64,000 bases of DNA. It comes from Taxawa tesnikishii (nom. ined.) (Eukaryota > Ascomycota > Dothideomycetes > Dothideales). The notes below the pieces were generated by a model that made no database searches, was not told the DNA's origin, and saw only the letters and a list, made by a program, of their open reading frames with translations. Shown piece by piece: positions 33,664 to 45,426 of this stretch. Numbering within the stretch: the first letter of the stretch is position 1; every line of letters starts with the position of its first letter. The translations under genes and the position numbers were made by a program. The stretch is from positions 62,001 through 126,000 of the forward strand of contig JAPDRO010000009.1 of NCBI GenBank assembly GCA_030247885.1, read 5' to 3'.

Positions 33664-34047
33664 GAACGTCGTCAAAGAGTGATATCTGTTTTGCAGCTCG
33701 TTACGCGTAGGGTGTTGTTTGAGACTTTGGCGCTGTCAGGATTGGCACGGCAGGGGAGGAGATAGGATGTTCAAAAGTTTGACAGACGATGTTGAACTAT
33801 TGCCCGTTATAACGCGTTGAGGTTCTAGAAAGACGTGTGGACAAGGCGACGGCCCTTATCGCTATCAGGGGCTATTCTTAGTAGTTATGCACGTGGGGTG
33901 ATGGTAATCCGTGGCCGAGGTTCGAAATAGAGTGATGACATCGAGCATCTGCTTCTTCGCTCTGTAAAGAGTCACTTGGTGAAAACATCAACAGTTGCGG
34001 TGTCTCTCTCCCTGCACTCCCGACAAACCATCATCGCCCCTACCGAG
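33664..34047. other. Divergent promoter region of copper transporter and HAAO genes
   Basis: About 380 bp. I looked for copper-response-like elements but found none that I could name with confidence. No coding sequence. Confidence 0.4.
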
Positions 34048-34802
34048 ATGCAGATACCCAGACCGATACTGAGCAGCATTGCTCGTCGAACAGCCCGTAG
34101 AGTGGTAGCATCCACGCCCGTGGCACCCCAACTCATCCAGCCCACTTTCAGAGCAGCCGCGTTCTCTACCTCTCAGCGGCATGCAGCGCTCTCATCGCCG
34201 CTGAACCTTCCCAAATGGTACGACAATCCCTAACATTTACACGTGCTCTGCTTTGCAGCAACTGCTGACATCAACCCTCTAGGCTCTCGGAAAACTCCCA
34301 TCTCCTCAAACCTCCAATCAATAACTTCTGCGTCTACCAAGACCCCATGACCGTCATGGTAGTAGGAGGACCCAACGCTCGCACCGACTACCACATCAAC
34401 GAGACGCCAGAGTTCTTCTATCAATACAAGGGTCGCATGCTGCTCAAAACCGTGCAAGACGGCGAGTTCAAAGATATCTACATCAACGAGGGAGAGCTAT
34501 TCCTGCTTCCTGCCAATACGCCACACAACCCTGTCAGATTTGCGGATACCGTCGGAGTAGTTATAGAACAACCGAGGCCAAAGGAGTCTATGGATCGGCT
34601 TCGCTGGTACTGCCAGAACTGTGGTGAGAAGGTTCACGAGGCGGCGTTCCATTGCACAGATTTGGGCACGCAGATCAAGGACGCTGTGAATGCGTTCAAG
34701 GCGGATGAGGGAAGCAGGAAATGCGGCAACTGCGGAGAGATTTGCGACGTCGCGCCCAAACCGGAGGTTATGGAGAAAATGCGCACCGGCGGCTCGTCAT
34801 GA
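34048..34802 (+). CDS. BNA1: 3-hydroxyanthranilate 3,4-dioxygenase with N-terminal extension
   Basis: This iron enzyme opens the ring of 3-hydroxyanthranilate in the kynurenine route to NAD. Exons 34048-34217 and 34283-34802 give 229 residues with no frame break. The core shows ENSHLLKPPINNFCVYQDP, VVGGPNARTDYHINETPEFF (with the iron ligands His and Glu), GELFLLPANTPHNPVRF (third iron ligand His), and EQPRPKESMDRLRWYC. The C-terminal rubredoxin-like site has CQNCGEK and CGNCGEI. The usual fungal enzyme starts about 10 residues before KW-L-ENSHLLKPP; here about 50 residues precede it. They are rich in Arg, Ser and Ala, almost lack acidic residues, and contain RAAAFSTSQR, which looks like a mitochondrial presequence. 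The first Met after the exon junction is too far in to be an alternative start. Confidence 0.93.
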
Positions 34803-37186
34803 CCGAAGTGCGGTTGCAGCACAGGTATCCATTCCGGTTCCTTCGTCACTTTCAGCGCTCTCTCAGCACTTCGGCATTCACACGGACATGATGCCAGATA
34901 TGAGCGGAATGGCATCCAAAGCGGGCTGAACACCCGACGGCAAACATGTGAGGTACATCTGTTGCCTCCAAACTGCTCGGTAAACCTGCGGAGCATGCGT
35001 GCGAAGGGCGAACATGCATTCCATAACGGTGCTTGTCTCCTAAGGCTAATGAGGAGACCAATGAGGATGACGACTCAGTGTGTCTTACGCTGTTGAGGGT
35101 CTGGTACGAATGGAGGCTAGGCTCGTCCGCTCGGCGCACTCATGTGGTACCCGAGGTGACGGCACACAGCGGAGTCGTCATGTTACAATATGTCTATTTC
35201 TCAGATCAGCGACGCTACTTGAGAACTCAAACGAGGTGTAGCCAACGCGGCTCGGGTTGGCGATTACTGATGTCCCCTTCTTGGCCTTCTTGCTTGCCCG
35301 TCATGAGGGAAGCTGTGAATGTGCATGTCTCTTCCTCTCTTTCGAGCGTTGCTTGTCTGCGAAAGAACAGCGGTTTCCTTCGCACAGGCGGCCCTGGAAC
35401 GAACATGTCGCGAACTACGGATCAGTTTACGACGATGGTGAGTTACTAATGCGAGGTGAAGTCGTCTCAACAAGAGTTTTAGGTCTGCTCAAATGTTCGG
35501 GTTTGACACACCCTCTAAATTAGAGGATAATGCAAGGAAATCAATTTGAGACTAACAACGCGTATAAGATTGTTGTGGGATAGTTGTTGCCTTGCGATAG
35601 CGGTTGCTCTGGTGGAGCCATCACTTGAGCGCTACAGTTGTCGTCATCACAAATACCTCCCGAACCACGACTGGAGACGCGGCTAGTGCACTATGGTTCA
35701 CTACACATAGCCGAAATCTGTGCTACAAGTGTTATTGGAACACGTGTATGTACCGGTAAGTCCTGTCGGACCATGTCCTAGAGTAGGATAAGTCATGCAT
35801 GGGTTGAGGTTGAGACGATAGGGTGTACCATAAGCGAAGCACGCCGCCCTGCAATAGCCATCGACAGGCTGTTCTGGTTGACGTTTGAGGGTAACAAGGA
35901 GGTTCCTTGTCGTTTCCCACTCGACAAACATTGCCGGTTTCCTTGTAACGCTATGGTTGCTGTTACGATCAAGATGTCACCGGGCTCATCTCCGAAGGAC
36001 AGCGATACCTTGCAATCAGTCTTCCAAGAAGCCTTGGCTGATCAAACTCAGGATCATCTTTTTCTGGGCATACGCGTCGAAACAGCAGATCTCGACATCA
36101 ACTGTGGTTCGCAAAAGCCAATCCTCGTTGTGTATAGAAGGGCAGGGTTGTGTCGGACACAAAGTGACGTAGACCAAGCCTCGGTTGTAAGCTCCCAATG
36201 ACTGCCGAAACCTCTCCACCACGACTTCTCCCGGCAGGGGCCGCACCCCAGACGGTTACGGGCGCTTGTGGTTGGAACAAGGGCAGGCGATCCTCGTGGG
36301 TTTGACGGACGTCAACTAACGGCTATGTGAGGTCGAACTCTACTCAGCCGAGAAAATGCTCCGGTCTGCTGTCTCTGCAACTGCTATCGCCCTTGTGCTT
36401 CGTTTGTGACCACCCCGACACAGGTCAACAATGCTGTGGAGACCTTCATTCACCGGAATCACTCTATTGAGGTATCGTTTCATGTCCCGCTTTCCCTCAT
36501 CAACAAACATCAAGCCTTTGGCGGCGGCGCCAGTGGCTGGACTAAGCACCGATAAGCTCGCCAAGCTTACCATCTCCGGAGTAAGTGGATACAAGTCAAC
36601 ATTCATTCTATCTGAAATCAACCTCTCGAGCACCTTACTCCCGGCCGAGGTCAGCATCTGCCTCGACCGTGAGCCATCTGTAGTTTATTTGTCTGTTTCC
36701 CCGCTCTCTAACCTAGATCTGGATATCGCAAGACCCTTAGCCGCATCGGACAGAGTGGTCCACGGCAGCTAATCCTTTTCCCTGGCGGGTCCAGCAATGC
36801 ATGCAGGTGAATGCCTGTCGCCCTCGCTACCTCTCATTGGCAAAGGGTCTCTTGATGACGCGGAGTGTTTATGTTCGGGACAACGTGACCCCAGCCTCCT
36901 CACACAGCAACGCCCTCCCTAGCTTTAGTCTGAATAACGCGTGTTCGGCTTAGAGTACATTTGTGCCAGCAAACGGAGATGCGGCAAGTTCGTGGGGAAT
37001 CGGACTGCCGACTAAGTACACGTTAGGTATGATGCCATGCACGAGCATATTAAGGCCAGCTCTATACGGCACGTATCTTGTGGAGTCAGGTTTGGGCCCG
37101 CATATTTAAAGAGACGCGTCTCCTCCCGGATGCTGGCAGGATACCAGGCCGCATTCGTTTCCCGCGTTTCCTATTTGTCCATCAAC
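34803..37186. other. Longest gene-free stretch of the window (about 2.4 kb)
   Basis: I see no conserved gene here. Short open frames occur on both strands (for example 35701-35931 minus, Cys-rich; 36340-36657 minus) but they lack ATG starts or family motifs. No transposon ends or RIP-like AT bias. The right end holds the promoter of the oxalate decarboxylase gene; a purine-light patch TATTTAAAG lies at 37103-37111. Confidence 0.45.
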
Positions 37187-38741
37187 ATGAAGTCCTTCTC
37201 TGCTCGAGCTCTTACCGCCGCTGGCCTGCTGGCCACGGCGTTCGCCGCCCCAGTCCTCGAACCAAGACAAGATAGCGGAGGAGGCTCAGTGGCCGCTGAG
37301 GCTACTCAGACTCCATACGGGCCTCCCGGCGCCTCTGGCTCGCTGCGCGGGTCGGATGCCCAGCTGGGGTACAACCCAGCCAACCCGGCACCCACCTCCG
37401 ACAGCACGGTGATCCCACCAGACCAGTACGAGCTTGCTCCTGGACAGACAGAGGACGCCGACCTGGGTCTCTACATTGACCTGTCCACAGTGAAGAACCC
37501 GCAACCGATCCGCGGTTCCACGGACGCCCCAACCGACCCCGGTCCAAGGAACGTCCCCATAGATCGGGAGAACAGCGATATCTTTGCGCCTCCTGGGACT
37601 GACTCTGGCGATGTCGGCCAGGCTAAGTGGCCCCTGGGTCTCTCGCACAACAGACATGGTCTGAACGGTGCTGGCTATGCCCGCCAGCAGAACATCAAGA
37701 ATCTTCCGATTGCCACGGCCATGGCTGGTGTCAACATGCGGCTGCAGCCCAACGCATATCGCGAGCTTCACTGGCACAAGGCCAACGAGTGGAGTCTGAT
37801 CCTCAATGGCACCGTGCGCTTGAATGCCGTGGATGAAGCCGGCCAGACCTTCACCGACGACCTCCAGGCCGGCGACGTCTGGTTCTTTCCAGCCGGAATA
37901 CCGCACTCGATCCAGGCTTTCGAGGAGGGTACCGAGTTCCTCCTCGTCTTCGACGACGGCGCCTTCTCCGAGGACGAAACCTTCCTCGTCAGTGAGCTGT
38001 TCGAGCGCAACCCCAAATCAGTGCTCGCAAAGGACATTCGCGTTGACACATCCGCGCTCGACAACATTCCCAAGGGCGAGCTGTACATCTTCGAGGGCAC
38101 ACCTGCGCCAAAGAACATCTCCGACCCGGCCAACAACGTCACCGGCCCTGCGGGTCCCATCCCGATGAGCAAGACGTACAGCTACCACTTCTCTCAGCAG
38201 CAACCCTACGAGGTACCGGGCGGCAGTGTCAAGATTGTCGACCCACTGACATTCCCGGCCGCCTCCAACTTTGCCGCCGCCCTCTTCACCATCAAGCCCG
38301 GTGCCATGAGAGAACTGCACTGGCACACCTCCAGCGATGAATGGTACGACATTTTCACCACCCCTCTCACTCATCCTGTACTAACACGATCATAGGTCCT
38401 ACTTCATCTCCGGCCAAGCCCGTCTGACCGTCTTCAGCGCGCCCGAAGCTTCGCGGACCTTTGACTTCCAAGCCGGCGATGTCGGCTACGTGCCCGTTCC
38501 AGACGCGCACTATATCGAGAACACAGGCACTGAGGACGTCGTGTACCTCGAAGTGCTGCAGGCCGGCGTCTACAACGACATCAGTGTCGCCCAGTGGCTA
38601 GGCCTGACACCCAAGCAGATCGTCAAGGACCACTTGGGCTTCAGCGAGGACACGCTGAACAGGCTCCCGCAGATCAAGCCATTCATTCTGCCTGGCAACA
38701 CGAACTTGTCCACAACGAACTTCACGGCCGAGGCCGAGTAA
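37187..38741 (+). CDS. Secreted oxalate decarboxylase (bicupin)
   Basis: Converts oxalate to formate and CO2 using manganese. Exons 37187-38343 and 38396-38741 give 500 residues, no frame break. I chose the ATG at 37187 because it starts a clear signal peptide (SARALTAAGLLATAFAAPVL) followed by a likely Kex2-type site before EPRQ; an upstream in-frame ATG at 37037 would spoil it. Cupin 1 has the metal ligands in ELHWHKANEWSLILNG and FFPAGIPHSIQ. Cupin 2 has ELHWHTSSDEWSYFISGQ, with the intron in the Trp codon, and YVPVPDAHYIENTG. Several N-glycosylation sites (NGT, NIS, NVT, NLS) fit secretion. Such enzymes protect plant-associated and wood-decay fungi from oxalate and acid. Confidence 0.93.
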
Positions 38742-39028
38742 ACGTCGCGGAGGACTTGTGCGAGTCGGGGGTTGCTAATGGAAGAGGAAGATGGACAATT
38801 GATGATGAGACAGGGAGGGAATGAGACAAGCCGAAGGAGATTCAGATAGGGAATCTTACCATTTGTCTGAACGAAAGAAGCCAAAGCCACTTATTCTTCC
38901 CGAGCGCCATGCATATGCAGTGATCGTTCCCCATGCTCGACACGAGCATGACCACCTAAACGCCTTCTAACACCCCCACATCCTATAACCCCTGAGCAAC
39001 GCATGCACCCAAGTCCCGTTCATGCACA

Positions 39029-40074
39029 CTACGACTTGCCCTCCTTCCTCAGCGAGTTATAATGCTCGCCCAACCCAAACCCGTGCCTGTAGTAGGCCAA
39101 CCAGACATCCTTCCCCTCTTCCGGCCGCTCCGGCGCAATCTCCTCCACCCGCCCATCCCCTGCAGCACTTTGATCCTGATCCCGTAACTCCTCGCCAACG
39201 CCATGAGCTCAAGCTGGCCACCCCACTCCCCAGTATCCCTCACCTTGCGCACATACGCCTCGAGCGGCTCCTCCAGAAACGGCGCGAAATCGTCCGGATG
39301 CGCCATCATGTAGTCCGCCGCGGTCGCGCGCACGATCCTGTAGTCCCCACCACGCCGGACGCATCTGCGCCCGCGCCCGCCGCCGCCGTTCCCAGAACGT
39401 GCTGCTGCTGCAACGGCATCTCGAGCACGCGCATCTGGTCCGCGATGGCGGAGAATAGGCAGTGCCCGTCGGCTCTGATCTCCTTTTCGACCAGTCCACG
39501 CTGCTTCTGGTGCGCCAGCATGCGCTCGCGCTCCGCGGCTTTCAGGTCCGGGAGGGATGCTGCTTCGGAGGCGGCGGAGTGGGCGAGGGCGGCTTGCTCG
39601 GCGGCGCGCCGGGCTAGTCGCTCTTTGGCTCTGTTGCGCTTCTTTCCTCCCCCTCCCCTCCTCCTCCTCCTCCTCCTCCTCCTCCTCCTCCTTCCCCTCC
39701 TCCTCCTTCCCCTCCTCCTGATACTACACTCTGTTGTGCAGGCTCATCGGTGTTACCATCGGGTGCCGCGTTGCGCTCGCCCTCGCCCTCACCCGCACCG
39801 ATCCGTAGCCCACCAACTCGATTCGCCACCTCCTCGTCCTCGCTCTTCTCCAAGGGGTCAGGGTGTGCGACGGGGTCCGACTCGATCGCGGGCGCGTCGG
39901 GATCATCGAGCGCGGCCAGCTCGGCGGCCTGTCGTTCTTTGAGTTGGCGTTCGAGGGCGTCGCACTCGTCGTTGATGCCCTTGCGCGTCTTCTTCGTGGC
40001 CGATTTTTCTTTTGCGTGACCCGCGATTGCAGGTCCCGGGCTTCTTTGCGGTGTTTGGCTTGGAGCTCTTCCAT
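39029..40074 (-). CDS. OTU-domain deubiquitinase (Otu2/OTUD6-like)
   Basis: A cysteine deubiquitinase of the Otu2/OTUD6 group, linked in yeast and animals to ribosome ubiquitination. There is no intron. The N-terminus MEELQAKHRKEARDLQSRV is followed by ATKKTRKGINDECDALERQL, typical of the family. Then come an acidic linker, a Gly/Glu-rich low-complexity tract encoded by GGA repeats (39660-39730), and the OTU domain: EKEIRADGHCLFSAIADQ with catalytic Asp and Cys, DYMMAHPDDFAPFLEE, SYGIRIKVLQG, and the His box YRHGFGLGEHYNSL at the end. The frame breaks four times: at an A5 run (40004-40008), in the Gly-rich tract, at a G4 run (39345-39348) and at another (39157-39160). Each fits one missing base; 1046 plus four gives exactly 350 codons. 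Confidence 0.88.
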
Positions 40075-40830
40075 GGCGGGGTGTGTGCGAATGCGGATGC
40101 GGATTGGTGGGGTTGTTTGGGACCGCGACTGATTCGTGGGTGAAGAGGATGTTTGCTGTATATAGAACGATGGCAGATGGTTCTGCGGGTTTTCGAAAGT
40201 CGAGGGGCAGTGTATATGCGTGTACGAGTGTATCGGTTTTGTGTTGTCGGAGAATTGATATGAAGTACAAAAGTTGCCGAGTTCGCTCGGAGGTGAAGCG
40301 AAGTGAAATGGATTTCGTGTGGATCCTAGGACACATGACTCTTCCTAGTCCAGTGCAATGCCAACGGAACAGTTAGGGGCTAGCAAAGTACCGCTTCTAT
40401 GCGATGTACTATACTTGCATAGAAATAACAATAATGATCCCGCTTTGCCGTAGTACCTTATGAGCAACGCAGACCAAGCTCTGGAATGACTTCACAAGTT
40501 CGGCCCACTTCCGGACAGACAGGCATTAGAGCAGTGATGTCGATACAAAAAGATTACATAAACCAAGTTACGAAACTTTGGGGATTGTGATCAACATCCC
40601 ATTAACTCCCGCTGGGGTACTTGCATCAAGCAAAGTTGAGACGCATCCAAGGAGCGTGTGTGCCAGCCAGCAATTTGCAAGCCGGGCACGTTTCCGTCAT
40701 ATCCAAGCACCTCTTGATCAGGAACGACAGTAAGAGGACCCTCCCATCCGCCATTTTCGCGCCATATTGCGCCCCATTGACGTCGTTCCACCATTGTTCA
40801 ATCTGATCCACCAGCATGTGTTACATGTAT
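40075..40830. other. Intergenic region between OTU and NBR1-like genes
   Basis: This stretch holds the promoter of the OTU gene at its left and the 3' end of the NBR1-like gene at its right. I see no gene. A short open frame near 40591-40817 has no family resemblance. Confidence 0.45.
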
Positions 40831-43800
40831 TTAGTTGCGCGAAGAGACGGTCTCCCGGTCGCTGGCATCAAGGATATCATACTCCTCATCAGTCATGAAG
40901 CCGTCGTCTTCAGCCTCTCCATCGGCGCTGAGGACCTCAAGGTCATCCGACACAGTCTCGAAGCCCTCCTCAGTGACATCCTCAGTAGCGGTGACGGCCT
41001 CAGACTCGGCCACGGAGGCCTTGTCGGAAGCCTCAGGCTCGGTGCTGCTGTTGTTGCTGGCCTCGGCAATCTTGACGCCAGTTTCTTCGTCCTCGACGTA
41101 TGCGGCTTTGCCCTTTCTGGTGCTGGACGACGTCATGGACTGGTACGCGGAACTTATAGGAGATTCCTTCTCGAGAGTTGGGAAGACCATTTGGCTGCCC
41201 TGCATCTCTTCCTTTGGCTCCTCTGACGTTTCAACGATCTCGCCCTTCGCAAGCTCCGGGATGTGCTCAGTAGCGGTCTGAGCTGACTCAGCACTTGCCT
41301 CCTCAGTCTTTGGCACTGGAGCACCGGAGGGCTCGGCAGGAGCTTGTGGCTGAGCGGAGGAGGTGATAGCGGCATGCAGCTTCATGAGATCGTCCAGTCG
41401 CTGTGCATTCGCAAGACGCTGTCCCTGTTGGGCCTGTACGCGTGCACTCTGTTGTGCGCCCATGGCTTCTAGACGCTCGGCCTGAGCAGCCTGCATCGCG
41501 TTCAGGCGGTCCTGGAACTGCTTGAAGTATGTACTTGCCTGCTCGGATGGTAGAAGAGTCCTGGCTCGCACAGCTGCAGTCCACTGTTCCTTCGCCCTCA
41601 AGAGAGCGGCTTCGCGCTCCTTCTGCCTAGACTCGAGCTGGAGCTTCTGTTGGAGGAGAGCTTCGTGCTGAGGGCGCACATGCTCGCGGGCCCACGACAT
41701 AGCGTTAACTTGTTGTGATGTTGAAATGGCGTGCTCATCCTTCTTGACATCGACATCGCACCAAAGGCGGTGACCGAACGGAGTGCCATCGGCAGCCTTG
41801 AGGCGCCAGTAACTGATGGCCTTGCCCAAGCGCTCAGGAGCCTTCATAACCACCTTGAAAGCGACCTCTTCCCCGACGTTGACTTCGCGGCCGACTACAT
41901 TGCTCTCGGTAGCCTCGTTGATGTCTGTGACGGAAGCGGCATGGCGATTGTCGACGTTGAGCATGTTGTCACCTCCGACGTAACGCACACTGCAGCCTGC
42001 AGGCCAGGCGTGGGGCCCAGGGTTCTTGATAGTCCACACCTGCGTAAAGCGTGTGTTTGGAGCAACGACAGTACCATCGCGAATGGTGTCACAGACGAAG
42101 TGAGCATCAAGAGCCGCAGTTGGCGTAGCCTCCTTCGGTGCATCTTCGACCTTCGAAACAGGCAGAAGAGTGGAGAAGTGAGATTCCAACTTCTTGATTG
42201 CGGGGTCTGCTGCGATTATCGAATCAAAGCTGTAGGCAGGTGGAGGAGTGGGAGCCTTAGCTTCGACCGTAGGCTTAATGTCAGCAACAGTCCGAACGGG
42301 AGCTATGGTGCTTGACGTCTTTGTGGCAGGATTCTCAGCGACGAGAGCCTTTGCAGCAAGAGCAGGAGCTGCACAACGATCACCGACCATCCTAACCGTG
42401 CCATTTGGCTGCTCGTGCTCGGTCGAGATGGTCAAGTTGTTGACAGGCGTCTTGAACATGATCAAAGGATGAGTCTTGTTGTGGTGGTGTCCTGGGAGGG
42501 CCTCACAGTTGGCGCAGAAGTCGGTGTCGTGGCAGACTACACACTTGTAGCGAACACCTTCAATGGCGGTCTGACGATCCTTGCCTTTGCACAAAGGACC
42601 GTCGCAGTAGACGCCGTGGTGGCGGACGACAGTCGTGCGACCGCCTGGGATGGGCTCGTACAAGGCGGCGAAGCGGTGGCGCGGGTGGTAGGAACGGGCC
42701 ATCGCGATGCAGCCGCCGCAGTAGTCAAAGTCAGGACAGTTGAAACACTTGTAGCGGACGCCGTAGATGGACCTGTCACAGCCGTCGCAGATCGCGTGAT
42801 GACGCACATTGCGGCCAGCCGGAAGCAGAGACTTCTCCATAAGAGACAGTTCGGTCTGCTCCGTGGCAGGCTTGAAGCTGTGAGCCGGGTGGTGGCCGTG
42901 CTTGTTGTCTGTATGGCAACGACGGCAGAGATCAAAGTCCTCACAAACGGTGCAGGTTACGAACTCGTGCTCAGGCATGACTGAGTGGTGTTAGTGGAGC
43001 GTGTCATGAAGCAATCACAATGTGTACTTACCGACAACGCACGAGTTGCAGGTGCGAGATGGCTCCTCAAACTTCTTCTCAGGAACAGACCCCTCTCTAG
43101 CAAGTTTGGAGTCTTCGGTGAAAGCACCAGGCATCTCCTTGTAAACTCGGAACCTGCGTACGACCTCCTTCTTGATGAAGTTGTCCTTCTTAGGCCTTTG
43201 ACTAATGCGTTCGTCAGCAGTGCTGTCGATGATTCTGCCGTTGGAGACGAAGCGCTTGATGAGCCAATGGTCTTCGCCAGGGCAGAAGAAGCCCTTTTCA
43301 ACGCATTGTTCGCAGATATCGAAGTCCCCCTTGTCGCAGATGTTGCAGTGGAAGTGGGCGTTGCTCATGACGACGTCGCAGACGTTGCAATAGACAGACC
43401 AAGGGGTGTTGCCCGAAACCATGACAGGTCGGGTACGCACTGCCAGTGGTGTGGATAGAACATCTGTGCGCCTTGGTTAGAGTGATCAACGATGTATCTT
43501 GTAGAAGTCACAAACCATTGTTAGGCAGAGTGAATGGGCTGGGCACTGGAGCCTCGTTGGAAGCGGTCTCGGCCTTGCTGCTGCTGGCACGAGACTCGCG
43601 ATACTCGAAGATGCCAGACCCGACAGAGCGGCGGTCGACAGCGGTGGAGTCGCGGGGAGCGATGAGAGACGCGGGCGGTGAGCGAGCGACGGGTACATCC
43701 TGATCGGGTGTGGCGGTTTCCGGCATCTTGGATGGCTCCAGTGTTTGCTTCTCTTCCTGCTCTTGTGCCTGGTTGAGCTGGGCCTCTGATGGCTCGACGG

Positions 43801-44171
43801 TTGCCTTGAGCCTCAGCTTCAGTTTGGCCTTGGCGGCACGTACGAGGGTCTTATAGACGGCAGGGTTGTGAGGGTCAAGCACAACGTATCCGCCAGCGGA
43901 ATCGGAGAAGCGCTCAAACACGACCTCCTGCTCTGGAGCGATACCAAGGAGGTGACGGAGCTGATGTTGTTTGTGTCAGTATGCCGTGAGGTGCAAAGAG
44001 TGGACTAGGCGGCAGCCTTGTGCGACAGACGCGCGAACTGACCTTGTCTGGCAGCACGCTAGCACCGAGGTCCTTCAGTGGCAGCTTGAGCTTCTTGTGG
44101 GAACCGTTAATAGAAATCTTGATGGTTATGGGAGTGTTCTCCGTCACAGGCACGTTTGTTGGAGTTGCCAT
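40831..44171 (-). CDS. NBR1-type selective autophagy receptor
   Basis: A cargo receptor of the NBR1 family. Exons read 44171-44043, 43960-43516, 43471-43032 and 42980-40831. The N-terminal 110 residues resemble a PB1 domain (ITIKISINGSHKKLKLPLKD onward). Four ZZ zinc fingers follow: YCNVCDVVMSNAHFHCNIC, then FVTCTVCEDFDLCRRCH, HAICDGCDRSIYGVRYKCF, and GVRYKCVVCHDTDFCANCE. The NBR1/FW beta domain begins at AHFVCDTIRDGTVVAPNTRF and continues with VWTIKNPGPHAWPAGCSVRY and GKAISYWRLKAADGTPFGH. A Gln/Glu-rich coiled coil and an acidic tail follow. The tail ends EEYDILDASDRETVSSRN, and EEYDIL fits an Atg8-binding LIR. One frame break lies near 43439-43446, before the first finger; adding one base gives 1055 codons. 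Confidence 0.9.
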
Positions 44172-45426
44172 GGTTAAGGCAACGCGAAGCTACAGCTATC
44201 GCCGTTGACGTAGTCAGCCGGGGCGTGAGCTTATCGTGGGCCCGACCAGCGAGGCGAAGAGGCGGTGGTGATGCGAAGAGAAGGGAAAGTACTGATCGTG
44301 CTGCAGACAGAAGGACTGCAGTGTGTTGCTGTGGTATGGGAACGAGAAGATTAAGCCGGTGTGTGAGGTTGGTGAGTGGATGGAGATGGAGAGGAGGAGA
44401 CGGTGTGTCAAGGTTGGAGACGGAGCTTTGTACCGCGGGGAATCACATGCTTCACGCTTGCGCTTACATATGCGGCTAGCTCCAAGTGTTATGGTGAGAC
44501 TTCGTCACCGATTCTGCCTGCTGCTTGCCCCAAGAAATGCAAGAGAAAGCGGCAGATTCGCAAGATATAACCACCCGGTTGTTCACCTCAATGCGCGAGA
44601 GGTAGAACTGAAAGTGCTCAGTTGGCTTAGAGATAACAGAGACATGTATAGTGATGGAAAATGATCATGGTCTCGGCGGCTCGCTTGCATATCCGATGAG
44701 ATGCTATCGCAAATCGAGAGTATTCCTCCATAGGGCCTCCGAAATAGGATGATGAACTCCCTGCCATTCTGCAGGCTGGCGTTTGGTCGCTGGAGGCGAG
44801 TATAGAAAGATCGATGTGCCGAGGCTCTGTACGCTTTCAGGCACTGTGATGTTGCTGTTGTTACTGTTGCTGTTGTTATTGTTGTTGTGTTTGCTGCTGC
44901 CGCGCGATAGCACCTTGTTTCCTCCCCGATCTGATCTTTGACAAGTCATCATCACATTGAACACGAACGGAAAGACACCCATGATGTTGGACGTCTCGAC
45001 CGACGCCATGTCGCAGAACGTCTGTTTCTCATACACTCGCTAGAGAAGAATATGGCCCTGATCCAAAACCTGCGGCTGCCCTCCAGCCTCGTCAATGCCA
45101 GAGTAACAACGGCTGAAAATATGCACTCCCGAAGTGAGGGTATTGGAAATAGCAACATGAGAAAGAAAACGCCGAGACGCCATCGCATTCAATACAAACA
45201 AGCAACAGCACGCAAACCACCAAGAGATAGACTAGACAAGACAAAGGAGGAAGGGGAAAGAGGCAAAAAGAAGAAAAGAAAAAGGGCCGCTCGTGCCACG
45301 GAATGAATGAGTGTGGTAAGGATGTTAAAGTCGTGCGGACAAAAGGACCTCCGGCGCTAGCAGTGGTTGATTCCTGTCAAGACCCATTTGCATGACGATA
45401 CCCTCTGCCTCTGCCACAACGTACTA
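44172..45426. other. Intergenic region of about 1.25 kb
   Basis: This stretch has the promoter of the NBR1-like gene on the left and the 3' side of the CASC3 gene on the right. It contains a GTT/GCT trinucleotide tract at 44851-44900 and a purine-rich tract near 45237-45295. I see no conserved gene. Confidence 0.45.
44851..44900. repeat. GTT-type trinucleotide tract
   Basis: An imperfect run of GTT with GCT and ACT variants over about 50 bases. It is a simple microsatellite with no coding frame supported. Confidence 0.75.

Noticed and set aside
35701-35931. Small Cys-rich minus-strand open frame, possible effector
   Set aside because: It has no ATG start and no signal peptide, and its cysteine spacing matches nothing I know.
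31392-38741. A secondary-metabolite cluster around the SnoaL-like and oxalate decarboxylase genes
   Set aside because: No PKS, NRPS, terpene synthase, P450 or cluster transcription factor lies nearby. The neighbours are housekeeping genes.
39022-39942. 306-residue plus-strand open frame
   Set aside because: It is antisense to the OTU gene. The leucine tract is just the complement of the Gly/Glu repeat.
39029-40074. Programmed ribosomal frameshifting in the OTU gene
   Set aside because: Four shifts in one gene in different homopolymers, with the same pattern in a dozen unrelated genes, fit sequence errors far better.
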